Source: Agrobacterium tumefaciens (GTDB lineage Bacteria > Pseudomonadota > Alphaproteobacteria > Rhizobiales > Rhizobiaceae). From it: a stretch of 64,000 nucleotides of DNA. Positions 50,406-60,474 of the stretch are shown here, piece by piece. Each line of letters begins with the position of its first letter. The stretch's first letter is position 1. The translations under genes were made by a program, and so were the position numbers. The DNA lies in contig CP048486.1 of the NCBI GenBank assembly GCA_025560025.1, positions 806,001-870,000 on the forward strand. The letters are read 5' to 3'. The notes under the pieces were generated by a model, which had not been told where the DNA came from, searched no databases, and saw only the letters and a list, made by a program, of their open reading frames with translations.

Positions 50406-50525
50406 CAGTTTTCTCCCCGCAACAGACATGTCGGGCGGGACTCTGGTCAAATCCACGCATGGTTGTCAACGCATCATCGTCAACTTGCGACATGACAATG
50501 CGTCGCGGACGCGAGGCGGACAGCA

Positions 50526-50714
50526 CTAGTCTTCTATCTTGCGCGCTTCTGAAATCAGCATGATCGGCACGCCGTCGCGGATCGGGTAGGCAAGCCTTGC
50601 ACTTTCGGAGATCAACTCGTTGTGGGCCCGGTCGTAGGAAAGGCGCCCCTTCGTCAAAGGGCAGACCAGCAGCTCCAGCAGCTTCGGATCGACATTGCTC
50701 ATCCTGTCGTCCAT
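50526..50714 (-). CDS. UPF0434/Trm112-like protein
   Basis: 62 aa: [30 protein letters not shown], hallmark of the Trm112p/UPF0434 family. Possible small Zn-binding partner of methyltransferases. Only one Cys is visible, so Zn binding is doubtful. Confidence 0.88.
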   Translation of the reverse strand: MDDRMSNVDPKLLELLVCPLTKGRLSYDRAHNELISESARLAYPIRDGVPIMLISEARKIED

Positions 50715-50725
50715 GGCGGCGGCCC

Positions 50726-51397
50726 CTATTGCAGCACGTTGCCGCCCTCGCCCGACCCTTGAGCAAGAACGATTTCGGTGATGGCGATCAATGTTTCGGC
50801 CCGCGTCTTCAGGTCGGGCGCCTCCAGCAATGCCTGTTTTTCGGCCGGCCCGAAAGGAGACATCATGGAAAGCGAATTAACGAGAACGCGGTTGCCCGCC
50901 CTTTCCACGCTTTCCCAATCCGCCTCCAGCTGGTTGGCATCGAGAAACGCGCGGAAAACCCGCAGCAGGTTCTCGCGGTCCACCGCCTCCTCGTCATATT
51001 CACCGGAAAGATCGGCGATGAAAGGCGCATGGCGGAAACTGCGATAGGGCTTGCCCGCATCCACCTCTTCCAGCAGGCGGAAACGGCATACTCCGGTGAG
51101 CGAAATGATGTAACGGCCGTCACCCGTTTCGGAAAAGGAGGTAATGCGTCCAAGGCACCCGACGGCGCTGAGAGGACCACCCTCCAGCCCCGCCTCAATG
51201 ACGTTAAGAGCCGGCTGCACCATGCCGATGACGCGGTGGCCAGCCAGTGCCATATCGATCATGGCGAGATATCGCGGTTCGAAGACATTGAGCGGAAGAT
51301 GGCCTTCCGGCAAAAGCAGCGCGCCCGACAATGGAAACACCGGTACGGTTTCCGGCAGATCGTCGTTCTTCACATATCTCGCATTTCCGACATGCAT
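50726..51397 (-). CDS. LON peptidase substrate-binding-domain protein
   Basis: 223 aa from ATG 51397 ([15 protein letters not shown]). Lon N-terminal domain only: [63 protein letters not shown]. No ATPase or protease part. Role unknown; in a compact operon with UPF0434 and the thioredoxin. Confidence 0.9.
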   Translation of the reverse strand: MHVGNARYVKNDDLPETVPVFPLSGALLLPEGHLPLNVFEPRYLAMIDMALAGHRVIGMVQPALNVIEAGLEGGPLSAVGCLGRITSFSETGDGRYIISLTGVCRFRLLEEVDAGKPYRSFRHAPFIADLSGEYDEEAVDRENLLRVFRAFLDANQLEADWESVERAGNRVLVNSLSMMSPFGPAEKQALLEAPDLKTRAETLIAITEIVLAQGSGEGGNVLQ

Positions 51398-51465
51398 GGG
51401 ATCAAGCCCCCTGTTCACTGCTGCCCGGCCGGCGGATCAACCGCCAAGGCCGGGATATGCCCGCA

Positions 51466-52434
51466 TTACGAAAACAGTATAGCCGAAAGCTTCCTGCGAC
51501 CGGCGACTGTTGCCGGGTCCTTGAAGCCCCAGGCCTCGAAAAACTCCAGAAGCTGGCGGCGCGCACCGTCATCGTCGAAGGTCCGGTCCTTGCGCATGAC
51601 ATAAAGCAGATGATCCGCCGCCTCGTCGCGTCGCCCCTGGGCGTTCAGGACCTTGGCGAGCTTCACTCGCGCCTCGAAATGGTCGGGATTGATCTCAATA
51701 TCGCGTTCCAGCGCCACCGGGTCGCCAATCTTGCGGGCTTCTTCATATTGCGCGATCTTTTTCGAGACGAGCTGGATGCCCGCATCCTCGGCCAACTCTG
51801 CCGGCAGAGAAGAGAGGAGTTCGCTTGCCCGCTCATATTGACCGGCAGCAACCATGCATTCGGCGATACCGGCAATCGCGGCCGGATTTTCCGGATCAGC
51901 CTGCATGACGGCGCCAAACAACTGCGCCGCGCCGTTAAAATCGCCATCCGCCAGAAGCTGTTTCGCTTCGGCCAGAGCGGCTTCGATCTCCGCTTTCGGA
52001 TCACCCGCATCGGGTCCGGCGATCTTGTCGATGAATTGCTTGATCTGGCTTTCCGGCACGGCCCCCATAAAGCCGTCGACAGGCCTGCCATCTAGGAAAG
52101 CAACAATGGCTGGAATGGACTGGATGCCGAGCTGGCCCGGAATGGATGGGTGATCATCGATATTCAGCTTCACGAGCTTCACGCGGCCATTGGCCTCGTT
52201 GACGACCTTTTCGAGTACCGGCGTGAGCTGCTTGCAAGGACCGCACCATGGCGCCCAGAAATCCACCAGAACCGGCTGTTGGCGCGATTCCTCGAGAACA
52301 TCCTTGGAGAAGGCGGCCGTCGTCGTATCCTTGATATGGCCGGAGGATGCACCGTTCAGATCCCCGCTATATTGCGCGCTGCCGGACATCTGCCCGCCAT
52401 AGGAACTGCCGTAAGGATTGTTCGTGCCGCTCAT
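51466..52434 (-). CDS. Thioredoxin-domain co-chaperone (CnoX/YbbN-like)
   Basis: 322 aa. Thioredoxin domain with the active site FWAPWCGPCKQLTPVLE (~residues 60-75) followed by TPR-like repeats (AAQLFGAVMQADPENPAAIAGIAECMVAAG). YbbN/CnoX holds oxidised or unfolded proteins and hands them to chaperones. The WCGPC is intact, unlike E. coli CnoX. Confidence 0.9.
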   Translation of the reverse strand: MSGTNNPYGSSYGGQMSGSAQYSGDLNGASSGHIKDTTTAAFSKDVLEESRQQPVLVDFWAPWCGPCKQLTPVLEKVVNEANGRVKLVKLNIDDHPSIPGQLGIQSIPAIVAFLDGRPVDGFMGAVPESQIKQFIDKIAGPDAGDPKAEIEAALAEAKQLLADGDFNGAAQLFGAVMQADPENPAAIAGIAECMVAAGQYERASELLSSLPAELAEDAGIQLVSKKIAQYEEARKIGDPVALERDIEINPDHFEARVKLAKVLNAQGRRDEAADHLLYVMRKDRTFDDDGARRQLLEFFEAWGFKDPATVAGRRKLSAILFS

Positions 52435-52488
52435 GCCGGTCTCCCGTAATCTCTGTCGTATTGTCTTAATTGAAGCAAAGATCGTATC

Positions 52489-52998
52489 TCACTCGCTGAC
52501 TTTCAAGACAAGCGGCGTATGACCCGTCGCCTCCAGAAAACGAATGAGGTCGCTGTTTCCGATCGTCGTCGTCTGGTCGTTGGAAAGCGGATGGCCATTG
52601 ATCAGCTCGTTTTCGAGGAGCGCGCTGTCGAGCACGAAGGTAACCTGCCCGCCGGCATCGTTGATGGCGCCGAAAACCGTGACGGAACCCGGCACGACGC
52701 CCAGATATTCCAGCATTTTTTCCGGTCTGCCAAAGGACACCCGGCTTGCAGCACCAATCGTCTTGTGGACGCTCTTCAGGTCGACGACCGCATTTTCCTC
52801 GACGGTCAGAACGAAATACTGATCCTTTTTGTCTTTTACAAAAAGGTTCTTCGTATGACCGCCCGGGATGAGATCACGCAGGGACTGGGACTCGGCAACG
52901 GTGTAGACCGGCTCATGCGCCTTCGTCGTATGCGCAATGCCGAGCCCGTCCAGAAACGCGAACAAATCCGTTGCCGTCTTCGGAGAATTTTCCACCAT
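52489..52998 (-). CDS. Prolyl-tRNA deacylase ProX (YbaK/EbsC family)
   Basis: 169 aa from ATG 52998, family length; a longer start at 53043 is possible. YbaK core: GGHTKNLFVKDKKDQYFVLTVEENAVVDLKSVHKTIGAASRVSFG, KMLEYLGVVPGSVTVFGAIND, NDQTTTIGNSDLIRFL. It hydrolyses Ala-tRNAPro. GCAGG precedes the ATG. Confidence 0.9.
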   Translation of the reverse strand: MVENSPKTATDLFAFLDGLGIAHTTKAHEPVYTVAESQSLRDLIPGGHTKNLFVKDKKDQYFVLTVEENAVVDLKSVHKTIGAASRVSFGRPEKMLEYLGVVPGSVTVFGAINDAGGQVTFVLDSALLENELINGHPLSNDQTTTIGNSDLIRFLEATGHTPLVLKVSE

Positions 52999-53256
52999 TT
53001 CCTGCCGCCCTGTCCTTGCCGATTCCGATATGTTTGCCGCCATGATTAAGGGCGCCACCCGGGCTTGGCAACGCGTGAAAATAGAACGGGACGAAAATTC
53101 TCAATCATTTCCGCCGCTTGTCGCATTTCTCAAAGAAATTTTCGCGTTTTTGTCATTTCCCTGTTGCATTCCAAAATCGATTGAGCGATATAGCGCCCGT
53201 CGCCGCCAGTCGGACGGCCCACGGTTCAGCTTACTACCCCGGACCGATGGATTTGA

Positions 53257-53331
53257 GCGGGTGTAGCTCAGGGGTAGAGCACAACCTTGCCAAGGTTGGG
53301 GTCGAGGGTTCAAATCCCTTCGCCCGCTCCA
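53257..53331 (+). tRNA. tRNA-Gly(GCC)
   Basis: Complete cloverleaf: acceptor GCGGGTG/CGCCCGC, D-arm with GGGGTAG, anticodon stem CAACC/GGTTG with loop TTGCCAA (GCC), T-arm with TTCAAAT, encoded CCA. Confidence 0.96.
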
Positions 53332-53431
53332 AATTTCCAAGCCACAGATATTACATTTAAATATCTCACCTTGCTTTGCGCGGGCCGGACCAATTCATGT
53401 TGTTCGGCGTTCAGGGTTGTCATGGTTTTCG

Positions 53432-53471
53432 TTCCGCGAGCAGGCACGAAATTGCCGGCGCCTGCGGAACT
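53432..53471. other. Imperfect hairpin in tRNA-Gly downstream region
   Basis: GTTCC (53432-53436) with GGAAC (53467-53471) and GCAGGC (53441-53446) with GCCTGC (53461-53466), 4-nt bulge on one side. Between tRNA-Gly and the terminator at 53530. Could be part of a small RNA; nothing else supports that. The remaining 53332-53650 has no supported gene. Confidence 0.3.
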
Positions 53472-53529
53472 TATGGAGAGAACGAGCGTTTCTCACACGA
53501 GGCTCCTAACCTCAGTTCCCCTCTGAATT

Positions 53530-53554
53530 GCCCGCCGCGAGCGGGCATTTTTTT
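53530..53554 (+). terminator. Rho-independent terminator
   Basis: GCCCGC (53530-53535), short loop, GCGGGC (53541-53546), followed by eight T. Ends transcription from the tRNA-Gly side. Confidence 0.85.
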
Positions 53555-53650
53555 GCGCTGGGGTCGCCAACGAAAAAATGCGACACGCCCTGGAACAGCT
53601 TTAACGTACGGGGCGTTCTCTTGTGTCGATCAACGCCGGGGAAACAACCC

Positions 53651-53950
53651 ATGTCCTCACATCTCAAAAGCCGCGCCCTGATTGCCGCATTCGCGATCCT
53701 TTTAGCACCGCCCGCATCTTTTGCCGCCGACATGATCGTATATAGCCATGATCAGGCTCCACGGTACAAAACACACTATAAGCAGCGCGCCATACAAAGC
53801 GCCTATTCGAATCACGCTGAAATGCGCTGCAGCGAGAATGTCGTATCCTACCGGTCGCCCTATGAGCGACACACGGAAGTGGTCACGCTCTGCCATCCGC
53901 CACTAAACTGGCGAACAAGCCCATCAACGGCAACAATATGGTCGCCATGA
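53651..53950 (+). CDS. Small exported protein
   Basis: 99 aa from ATG 53651 (GGGGA upstream). Signal peptide SSHLKSRALIAAFAILLAP then ASFA cleavage; mature part ~75 aa basic and Tyr/His-rich with two Cys (RCSENV, LCHPPL). No family recognised. Confidence 0.6.
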   Translation: MSSHLKSRALIAAFAILLAPPASFAADMIVYSHDQAPRYKTHYKQRAIQSAYSNHAEMRCSENVVSYRSPYERHTEVVTLCHPPLNWRTSPSTATIWSP

Positions 53951-54015
53951 TCTTGCCATAATTCATTCGATGTGCTTTTGTTCACCCGCCCTTGTGGGAG
54001 GGGGTAGAGGTTGAG

Positions 54016-54057
54016 ACCCGCCGGCTGCATTGACAGCAGGCGGGTTTCCCTTTTTTT
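54016..54057 (+). terminator. Rho-independent terminator
   Basis: ACCCGCC-g-GCTG (54016-54027) pairs with CAGC-a-GGCGGGT (54034-54045), then TTCCC and seven T. About 65 bp behind the small exported protein gene. Confidence 0.85.
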
Positions 54058-54163
54058 GGCGTCAGGCTATGGGCCAGCACAACGCCAGAGCCGCTTGCAG
54101 CCTTCGAAGTGTGAAAAGCGCACGCGAATGCGCCAACCGGCTTTTTTTGATTTTAGGTGAAAA

Positions 54164-54240
54164 TGGTAGCGGGAGAGGGACTTGAACCCCCGACACGCGG
54201 ATTATGATTCCGCTGCTCTAACCACCTGAGCTACCCCGCC
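54164..54240 (-). tRNA. tRNA(CAT), probably elongator tRNA-Met
   Basis: 77-nt cloverleaf on the minus strand: acceptor GGCGGGG, D-arm GCTCAGGTGGTTAGAGC, anticodon arm GCGGA-ATCATAA-TCCGC (CAT), T-loop TTCAAGT, encoded ACCA. An Ile tRNA with a lysidine-modified CAT anticodon is not excluded. Confidence 0.93.
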
Positions 54241-54376
54241 ACAGGGGAAACGTGACAGCCATGTGACCGTCCGCTCCATCAGGATGAGCGGCTTATAAGG
54301 TGCCGCTCCCCAAAGTGTCAAGCGCATGATGCGCAAAAAATTCGCTTTCCACGAGAGCGATAAAAACCCAACTGTT

Positions 54377-55585
54377 TCAGGCGGCAGCCGGCTTTTCCAG
54401 AAGCGCCTTCAGCGAAGCCTCGGCTTCCACCGAGCGTTCCGAACGTTCGATGAAGCCGCCGCCATAAACGCGGGCATCGGCGCCCGGTGCGGAATAGAGC
54501 ACGCAGGCCTGACCGGGGGCGACGCCGGCCTCGCCGGTCATCAGATCCACATAGATACCGTTTTCATCGGCATGCAGGATCGCTTCCGTCGGCGGGCGCG
54601 TGGACCGCACCTTGGCGAAACAGGCGAAGCCCTGCCCGGCATCCGTTGCAAGCTCACCATCGCCAAGCCAGTTCATGTCACGCAGATATACCCGTCGGGT
54701 TTCCAGCGCCTCACGCGGTCCGACGATGACCCGGCGGCCCCGAGCATCGAGATGCACGACATAGAGCGGCTCTCCGGTCGCGACACCGATGCCCCGGCGC
54801 TGGCCGATGGTATAATGCACGATACCATCGTGGCGGCCGAGCACGCGACCGTCCAGATGAACGATATCACCGGCCAATGCCGCATTCGGCTTCAGCTTGT
54901 TGATGATATCGGTATATTTGCCCTGCGGCACAAAACAGATGTCCTGGCTATCGGCCTTCTTGGCGACGACAAGCCCCATATCTTCCGCAAGGGCCCGTGT
55001 TTCGGCCTTGGAGAGGCCGCCAAGCGGAAAGCGCAGATAGTCGATCTGCTCCTGCGTCGTGGCAAACAGGAACCAGCTCTGGTCACGGTCGCTATCGATC
55101 GGGCGATAGAGCGCACGCCGCCCCGGCTGGCCGGAAACGGGATTGGGGCGCGAACGGATATAATGGCCGGTTGCCAGCGCATCGGCGCCCAGTTCCTGCG
55201 CCGTGGCGAGCAGATCGGCAAATTTTACCGTCTGGTTGCAGGCGACGCAGGGGATCGGCGTTTCACCCATGGCATAGGCTTCGGCAAAGGGATTGATGAC
55301 GGTCTCACGGAACCGCGCTTCGTAATCCAGCACATAGTGGGGAATTCCGAGCGTTTCGCAGACCCTGCGCGCATCGTCAATATCCTGCCCCGCGCAACAG
55401 GAGCCGGCGCGGTGCACGGCCGCACCATGATCATAAAGCTGGAGGGTAATGCCGAGGACATCATAGCCCTCGCGCTTGAGGATACCGGCCACCACTGAAG
55501 AATCGACGCCACCGGACATGGCGACAACGATCCGGGTATCTTCCGGCCTCTTGTCAAAATCGAGCGTATTCACGTTTTTTCCCAT
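54377..55585 (-). CDS. mnmA: tRNA-specific 2-thiouridylase
   Basis: 402 aa. PP-loop [16 protein letters not shown], catalytic Cys in [12 protein letters not shown] and second Cys in [18 protein letters not shown]. Thiolates U34 of tRNA Lys/Glu/Gln. Length and motifs are normal. Its 3' end is close to the tRNA(CAT). Confidence 0.96.
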   Translation of the reverse strand: MGKNVNTLDFDKRPEDTRIVVAMSGGVDSSVVAGILKREGYDVLGITLQLYDHGAAVHRAGSCCAGQDIDDARRVCETLGIPHYVLDYEARFRETVINPFAEAYAMGETPIPCVACNQTVKFADLLATAQELGADALATGHYIRSRPNPVSGQPGRRALYRPIDSDRDQSWFLFATTQEQIDYLRFPLGGLSKAETRALAEDMGLVVAKKADSQDICFVPQGKYTDIINKLKPNAALAGDIVHLDGRVLGRHDGIVHYTIGQRRGIGVATGEPLYVVHLDARGRRVIVGPREALETRRVYLRDMNWLGDGELATDAGQGFACFAKVRSTRPPTEAILHADENGIYVDLMTGEAGVAPGQACVLYSAPGADARVYGGGFIERSERSVEAEASLKALLEKPAAA

Positions 55586-55728
55586 CGTCAGTCATAACGG
55601 GGGTAAAGGCCCCGCCGCCTGTCGGTCATCCGCCACGTGAGCATCAGCCGAAAATCGGACTGTTCTGGCTCACTACCCTGCGGATTTAAGGGCTGCATAT
55701 AGAAAGGAATGGCCGCGCACGCAAGTAC

Positions 55729-55748
55729 GGGGCGGAAAACCGCCCCGT
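55729..55748. other. Perfect hairpin without T tract between opgC and mnmA
   Basis: CGGGGCGG-AAAA-CCGCCCCG, 8-bp stem. It lies 32 bp behind the opgC stop. Without a T tract in the leftward sense it is a weak terminator or a 3' stabilising structure. Confidence 0.4.
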
Positions 55749-55779
55749 CAAGCCGTCAGATTCAGGTATTGAGGGCCTG

Positions 55780-56970
55780 TTAAGCGCCAGCGGTCTTCTG
55801 GCCGCTGCTGCCGATCCACTTGTCGCGTTCCCTCCACAGGGCCGGCAAGGCCAGCAAGCCTATGGCCGTGAAGGCGATCAGCGTCTTGCTGACCTGCGAC
55901 AGTTCCGCCGTGCGGCCATCCAGATAATAGACGCCATAGACGATGGCCACGTGCCAGACATAGACCTGCAGCGAATGGCGGCCGAGCAATTGCAGGAACT
56001 TCAGAGACAGCACCCAGATCACGCCCTCGGCAATGGAGCGCACAAGCGGACGATGGTGTTTCGGGCCAGCGATTACCAGCCATGTCAGGCCGACACCCAC
56101 GGCAAGGAAGTTGATGAGATAGACCGGACCGAAATCGGCACGGATTTCCATGGTGGAGAATTTGCCCATCATGAATTCCGGCATCAGTCCCCAGGCGGTG
56201 GCGATGCGCAGCGGCAGGAAGAACAGGCAGATCAGAAGTGCAGCCTTAGGCAGCCATGTGTGCTGCGGCGAGAAGATCGCCTTCCACGGAATGCGGTTCT
56301 GCGCCGTCATCGCGCCCATCACCAGCGCCGAATAGAATACCAGCTGCCAGCCGAGCAGGTTGAAGCTGACGCGGATGCCCTGCTCATCCGCACCCTTGAC
56401 GAGTTCGTTGAGCGGCGTTGTCACGATCTGCTGAAGACCGAGCTGACCGGCCATCCAGACCAGCAGGGAGCCGGCCATCACATAGGCCCACTTGCCGTCG
56501 AGGCAGAGCTTCACCAGCACCGGCGCAAACAGCATGTAGACGATGTATTGCGGCAGGATATCCATGAAGGTCGGCTGGAAGAGGAATGTCGCAATCGCCG
56601 CCAGACGCAGCGGATCGTCGAATGTCGTCATGCCAAGCCAGTTATACCAGATATAAGGCGCATGCGGGATGACCATGCGGAAGAACAGCACGGCGATGAC
56701 CAGACCCATGGCGTAGCGATAAAGCTCCATCGCCCGGTTCCAGATCATCTGTTTACCGGCGTCATAGCCGTACTTCATCATCTTGCGGGCATAGACCATG
56801 CCGATCAGCAGACCGGACAGAAACACGAAGCCCTGCGCGTCTTCCACGAAGGCAAACTGACGGTGGTTGATTTCCACGAGCCAGAATCCGCCGGCAAACA
56901 CCAAATGGTTGATCAGCATGAAGACGAGGAAATAACCACGCATCCCGTCGATCAGGTCAAAGCGTTTCAT
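55780..56970 (-). CDS. opgC: OpgC-type acyltransferase
   Basis: 396 aa from ATG 56970 (MKRFDLIDGMRGYFLVFMLINHLVFAGG). Ten or so membrane helices with the OpgC/Acyl_transf_3 pattern (RGYFLVFMLINH; FLSGLLIGMVYARKMM; LLGRHSLQVYVWHVAIVYG). Succinylates osmoregulated periplasmic cyclic glucans. The gene ends where intergenic DNA to mnmA begins. Confidence 0.88.
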   Translation of the reverse strand: MKRFDLIDGMRGYFLVFMLINHLVFAGGFWLVEINHRQFAFVEDAQGFVFLSGLLIGMVYARKMMKYGYDAGKQMIWNRAMELYRYAMGLVIAVLFFRMVIPHAPYIWYNWLGMTTFDDPLRLAAIATFLFQPTFMDILPQYIVYMLFAPVLVKLCLDGKWAYVMAGSLLVWMAGQLGLQQIVTTPLNELVKGADEQGIRVSFNLLGWQLVFYSALVMGAMTAQNRIPWKAIFSPQHTWLPKAALLICLFFLPLRIATAWGLMPEFMMGKFSTMEIRADFGPVYLINFLAVGVGLTWLVIAGPKHHRPLVRSIAEGVIWVLSLKFLQLLGRHSLQVYVWHVAIVYGVYYLDGRTAELSQVSKTLIAFTAIGLLALPALWRERDKWIGSSGQKTAGA

Positions 56971-57484
56971 CTCGATAGCTCTCCGTTCTCGCGGGCCGTG
57001 CATTGCCCGGCCACCCAGCCCGGCTTGCGGGAGGCTGGCCGGGAATTGGATTGTCAACGCTGTTTTGCGCCTGAGGTTCCCTTTCCAAAGCGGTTTAGAA
57101 CCGGCACGAAAAGTCACATTGACGTGTATGTCCCGTGGTTAAGACGCGGGGACTGAATGCCGGATGAATGAAAAAGGGCAATTCCGTGGAGCAAGCGAGC
57201 TATGCGCCAGCACGACACCTCGCTGAAGAGGACGCAAACCCTTGCATGGCAAGGAGAAACGGATGCCGCCACGTACGGGGGCGATACAGATATCACCCGT
57301 GAGATTTATCAGTCATCTTTTTGAAGAACTCCGCTCTTCCGCCGGATCACCTCGGCGCCGGTCGAATCAATGGAAAGCCAAAGACGGAAGTCGATGTCGG
57401 GATATCGCGGATCACGACAAACGAAAGCCCGGAGGTGCGTGATGACCTCCGGGCCGTTTCATTCACAAAGTACTATGTCTAGCC
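56971..57484. other. Intergenic region opgC to Tim44-domain gene
   Basis: 514 bp with no supported gene. It contains the opgC promoter region on the minus strand and a strong inverted repeat at 57427-57454 described as a terminator. Short ATG-started frames on the plus strand have no ribosome site or recognisable product. Confidence 0.4.
57427..57454 (-). terminator. Terminator of Tim44-domain gene
   Basis: 10-bp perfect stem GCCCGGAGGT/ACCTCCGGGC, 8-nt loop, followed on the minus strand by TTTCGTTTG. Located 30 bp beyond the stop of the gene. Confidence 0.75.
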
Positions 57485-58570
57485 TCAGGCGGCGGCCTGA
57501 ATGGCGGCGACCTGCCAGTTGTCGTTGCCGGCGCGGCGTACGAAGGTCCACATTTCCACCGATTCGGACGGATGCTGCTCGTCTCCCTCGATTACCTTGC
57601 CGGACGTACGGTCACGCATCACATCGATGGCGGAGTAGCGCATCGCAACCGTTGCATAGTCCTGGCCTTCTTCATGCCAGGCTTCAGCGACATCGCCCTG
57701 CAGCAGCGTCACGTCGCGCACGTCGTTTTTCACGCCGCTCGTGGCGTTGTCGCTCAGCTCCTCGGCGAGATAGGACATGGCTTCCGGCGTCGTCAGCTTG
57801 CGCAGGGTGCCGTAGTCCTCGGCCGCATAGGCGGACTGAACGTCTTCCAGCATTTTCTGGAAGGTTTCGAGATCTCCCTGGGTGATGCCGATCTCATCAC
57901 CTTCGGAAATGGCGTTCTCGTGCGCCACCGGCTTCACCGTTGCGGCAGTGGCAGTGGCCGCGGCCGCGCCGCCCGCAGCACCGGCAAGCGCGCCGATCTT
58001 CGGAATCTTGAACGAAGACGCGGAAGGACCTGCCTGCGAGCCGCCATTAAAGGAAGAACCGGAATGATCCGTGCGCTGAGAGCCGCCGGCTGCACCATAA
58101 GCGGGCTGGCCCTGACGGCGCGATGCGAAGAAACGCATGGCGAGCATGACCAGACCACCGATAAGCAGTACCTGCAGCAGCATGCCGAAGAAACCGGCCA
58201 TGCCGCCAAAACCGCCGCCCATCAGCATGCCGAACAGACCACCCATCAACAGGCCGCCCATCAGACCACCCATCATGCCGCCAAACAGGCCACGGCTCTG
58301 CTGCGGGGCCGCCTGCGCACCGGGACGGGCTGGCTGGGCAGCACCCGGCGCTGCCTGGTTGGTATTGGGGGTCATGCTGCGATTAATCGGCGCGGTCTGG
58401 CCCGGCGCAGTGCTGGTCGAGGGCGGTGCGGAATATGTCCGCGTACCACGGCTGCCGAAACCGCCGCCGGCCCGGCGTGCTTCTGCCATATCAACCGCCA
58501 CGAAAGACACCGCGATACCAAGCGCGGCGACTGCGAACAAACCCTTGAAGCGCCGAAAGGCAGCAAACAT
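57485..58570 (-). CDS. Tim44-like-domain membrane protein
   Basis: 361 aa from ATG 58570. N-terminal signal/anchor, Ala/Pro/Gln linker, a Gly/Met repeat (GGMMGGLMGGLLMGGLFGML), one hydrophobic helix, then a C-terminal Tim44-type domain (TQGDLETFQKMLEDVQSAYAAEDYGTLRKLTTPEAMSYLAEEL). Bacterial Tim44-domain proteins are found in inner membranes of alphaproteobacteria; role unclear. Confidence 0.85.
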   Translation of the reverse strand: MFAAFRRFKGLFAVAALGIAVSFVAVDMAEARRAGGGFGSRGTRTYSAPPSTSTAPGQTAPINRSMTPNTNQAAPGAAQPARPGAQAAPQQSRGLFGGMMGGLMGGLLMGGLFGMLMGGGFGGMAGFFGMLLQVLLIGGLVMLAMRFFASRRQGQPAYGAAGGSQRTDHSGSSFNGGSQAGPSASSFKIPKIGALAGAAGGAAAATATAATVKPVAHENAISEGDEIGITQGDLETFQKMLEDVQSAYAAEDYGTLRKLTTPEAMSYLAEELSDNATSGVKNDVRDVTLLQGDVAEAWHEEGQDYATVAMRYSAIDVMRDRTSGKVIEGDEQHPSESVEMWTFVRRAGNDNWQVAAIQAAA

Positions 58571-58730
58571 CGTTATCTCCTGTTGGCCGCCCTCCCATGA
58601 GCGGCATGTCAGCAGCCGATATAGCAACTCATGATCATCATTTTTAGACCACTCGGCTTAAATTTTTTGTGATATGCAACCGAAACGCGAGATGGACACC
58701 TGACGCAGCAAAACCGCCGTTTGGAAAAAC

Positions 58731-58766
58731 GAAAAACCCGGCACAGGGTCTCCCCTGCACCGGGCC
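58731..58766 (-). terminator. serA terminator
   Basis: CCCGG-T-GCAGGG pairs with CCCTG-T-GCCGGG on the minus strand, followed by TTTTTCGTTTTT. It lies 30 bp after the serA stop. Confidence 0.88.
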
Positions 58767-58795
58767 TTATTGTCCCCTTGGGAGGAACGATAAGA

Positions 58796-60391
58796 TCAGT
58801 CGACGTTGAAAGTCAGCGGCTTGACCTGGCGGATCGCCGGGTTGGCGCGCAGCTTGTCCAGAACGGTTTCGGAAACCGGACCATCGACATAAAGAAGTGC
58901 GATGGCGTCGCCACCTTCCTTTTCGCGGCCGAGCTGGAAGTTGGCGATGTTGACGCCAGCCTCACCGAGCGTAGTGCCCATGAAACCGATCATGCCGGGA
59001 ACGTCGGTATTGGTGATGTAGATCATGTGCGATCCGACATCGGCATCCATGTTGATGTTCTTGATCTGGATGAAGCGCGGCTTGCCATCCGAGAACACCG
59101 TGCCGGCAACCGAGCGGATCTGGTTTTCCGTCTTGACCGTCAGCTTGATGTAACCGTCGTAAACGCCGGTCTTGTCGCGCTTGACCTCGGAGAGGATAAT
59201 GCCCTTTTCCTTGATCATGACAGGTGCCGAAACCATGTTCACATCTGCAACCTGGCTGCGGATCAGGCCGGCCAGCAATGCACTGGTCAATGCCTTCGTG
59301 TTCATGTTGGCGGTTGCGCCATCATAAAGGATTTCGATTTCCTTGGTGGCGCTTTCCTGCACCTGGCCAACGAAGGAGCCGAGAACATCCGCCAGACGGA
59401 TGAAGGGCTTCAGGCGCGGCGCTTCTTCCGCCGTGATCGACGGCATGTTGATGGCGTTGGAAACCGCACCCTTGACGAGGTAATCCGACATCTGCTCGGC
59501 AACCTGAAGGGCGACGTTTTCCTGTGCTTCCGTGGTGGATGCACCAAGATGCGGCGTGCAGACGACATTCGGCAGGCCGAAAAGCGGGCTTTCAGTGGCG
59601 GGCTCGACTTCGAACACGTCAAAACCGGCGCCGGCGACATGGCCGGACTTGATGGCATCGGCAAGGGCCGCTTCATCCACCAGACCACCACGGGCGCAGT
59701 TGACGATACGCACGCCCTTCTTGGTCTTGGCAAGGTTCTCTGCATTGAGAATGCCGCGCGTCTTGTCGGTCATCGGCACGTGCAGGGTGATGAAATCGGC
59801 CTGGGCCAGAAGCTCGTCCAGTTCAACCTTGGTGACGCCCATTTCCTGCGCGCGCTCGGGCGACAGGAAGGGGTCATAGGCCAGAACATGCATCTTGAGG
59901 CCGAGTGCACGCGAGCAGACAATGGAGCCGATGTTGCCGGCGCCTATGACGCCGAGCGTCTTACCGGTGATTTCGACACCCATGAATTTCGACTTTTCCC
60001 ACTTGCCGGCCTGCGTGGAGCTGTCAGCGGCCGGAAGCTGGCGCGCAACGGCGAACATCAGCGCGATAGCGTGTTCCGCTGTCGTGATGGAGTTGCCGAA
60101 AGGCGTGTTCATGACGATGATACCGCGGCGCGATGCAGCCGGAATATCGACATTGTCGACGCCGATGCCGGCGCGGCCGATGACCTTGAGATTGGTCGCC
60201 GCCTCGATCAGCTTTTCCGTTGCCTTGGTGGCGGAGCGGATGGCAAGACCATCGTAATTGCCGATGATTTCGGCAAGCTTGTCCTTGTCCTTGCCGAGCT
60301 TCGGCTGGAAATCGACTTCGACGCCACGATCGCGGAAGATCTGAACGGCGGTTTCCGACAGTTCGTCGGATACGAGTACGCGAGGTGCCAT
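58796..60391 (-). CDS. serA: D-3-phosphoglycerate dehydrogenase
   Basis: 531 aa, the long form with ACT domain. NAD site GVIGAGNIGSIVC, catalytic NCARGGLVDEAAL and CTPHLGASTTEAQ, an ASB insert and a C-terminal ACT (YITNTDVPGMIGFMGTTLG). First step of serine synthesis. Downstream of serC with an 83-bp gap, likely one operon. Confidence 0.97.
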   Translation of the reverse strand: MAPRVLVSDELSETAVQIFRDRGVEVDFQPKLGKDKDKLAEIIGNYDGLAIRSATKATEKLIEAATNLKVIGRAGIGVDNVDIPAASRRGIIVMNTPFGNSITTAEHAIALMFAVARQLPAADSSTQAGKWEKSKFMGVEITGKTLGVIGAGNIGSIVCSRALGLKMHVLAYDPFLSPERAQEMGVTKVELDELLAQADFITLHVPMTDKTRGILNAENLAKTKKGVRIVNCARGGLVDEAALADAIKSGHVAGAGFDVFEVEPATESPLFGLPNVVCTPHLGASTTEAQENVALQVAEQMSDYLVKGAVSNAINMPSITAEEAPRLKPFIRLADVLGSFVGQVQESATKEIEILYDGATANMNTKALTSALLAGLIRSQVADVNMVSAPVMIKEKGIILSEVKRDKTGVYDGYIKLTVKTENQIRSVAGTVFSDGKPRFIQIKNINMDADVGSHMIYITNTDVPGMIGFMGTTLGEAGVNIANFQLGREKEGGDAIALLYVDGPVSETVLDKLRANPAIRQVKPLTFNVD

Positions 60392-60474
60392 GGTCCACGG
60401 GCTCCTTGAAAAACGGTGCAGTTTTGAAAGCGGGGAATGTGCGGCCCTGCATCAGCGCAGGGCCGGTATCAAAA

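Noticed and set aside
53376..53681. Plus-strand frame of ~100 codons after tRNA-Gly
   Set aside because: It crosses a strong rho-independent terminator and a hairpin, has no ribosome site and no recognisable product.
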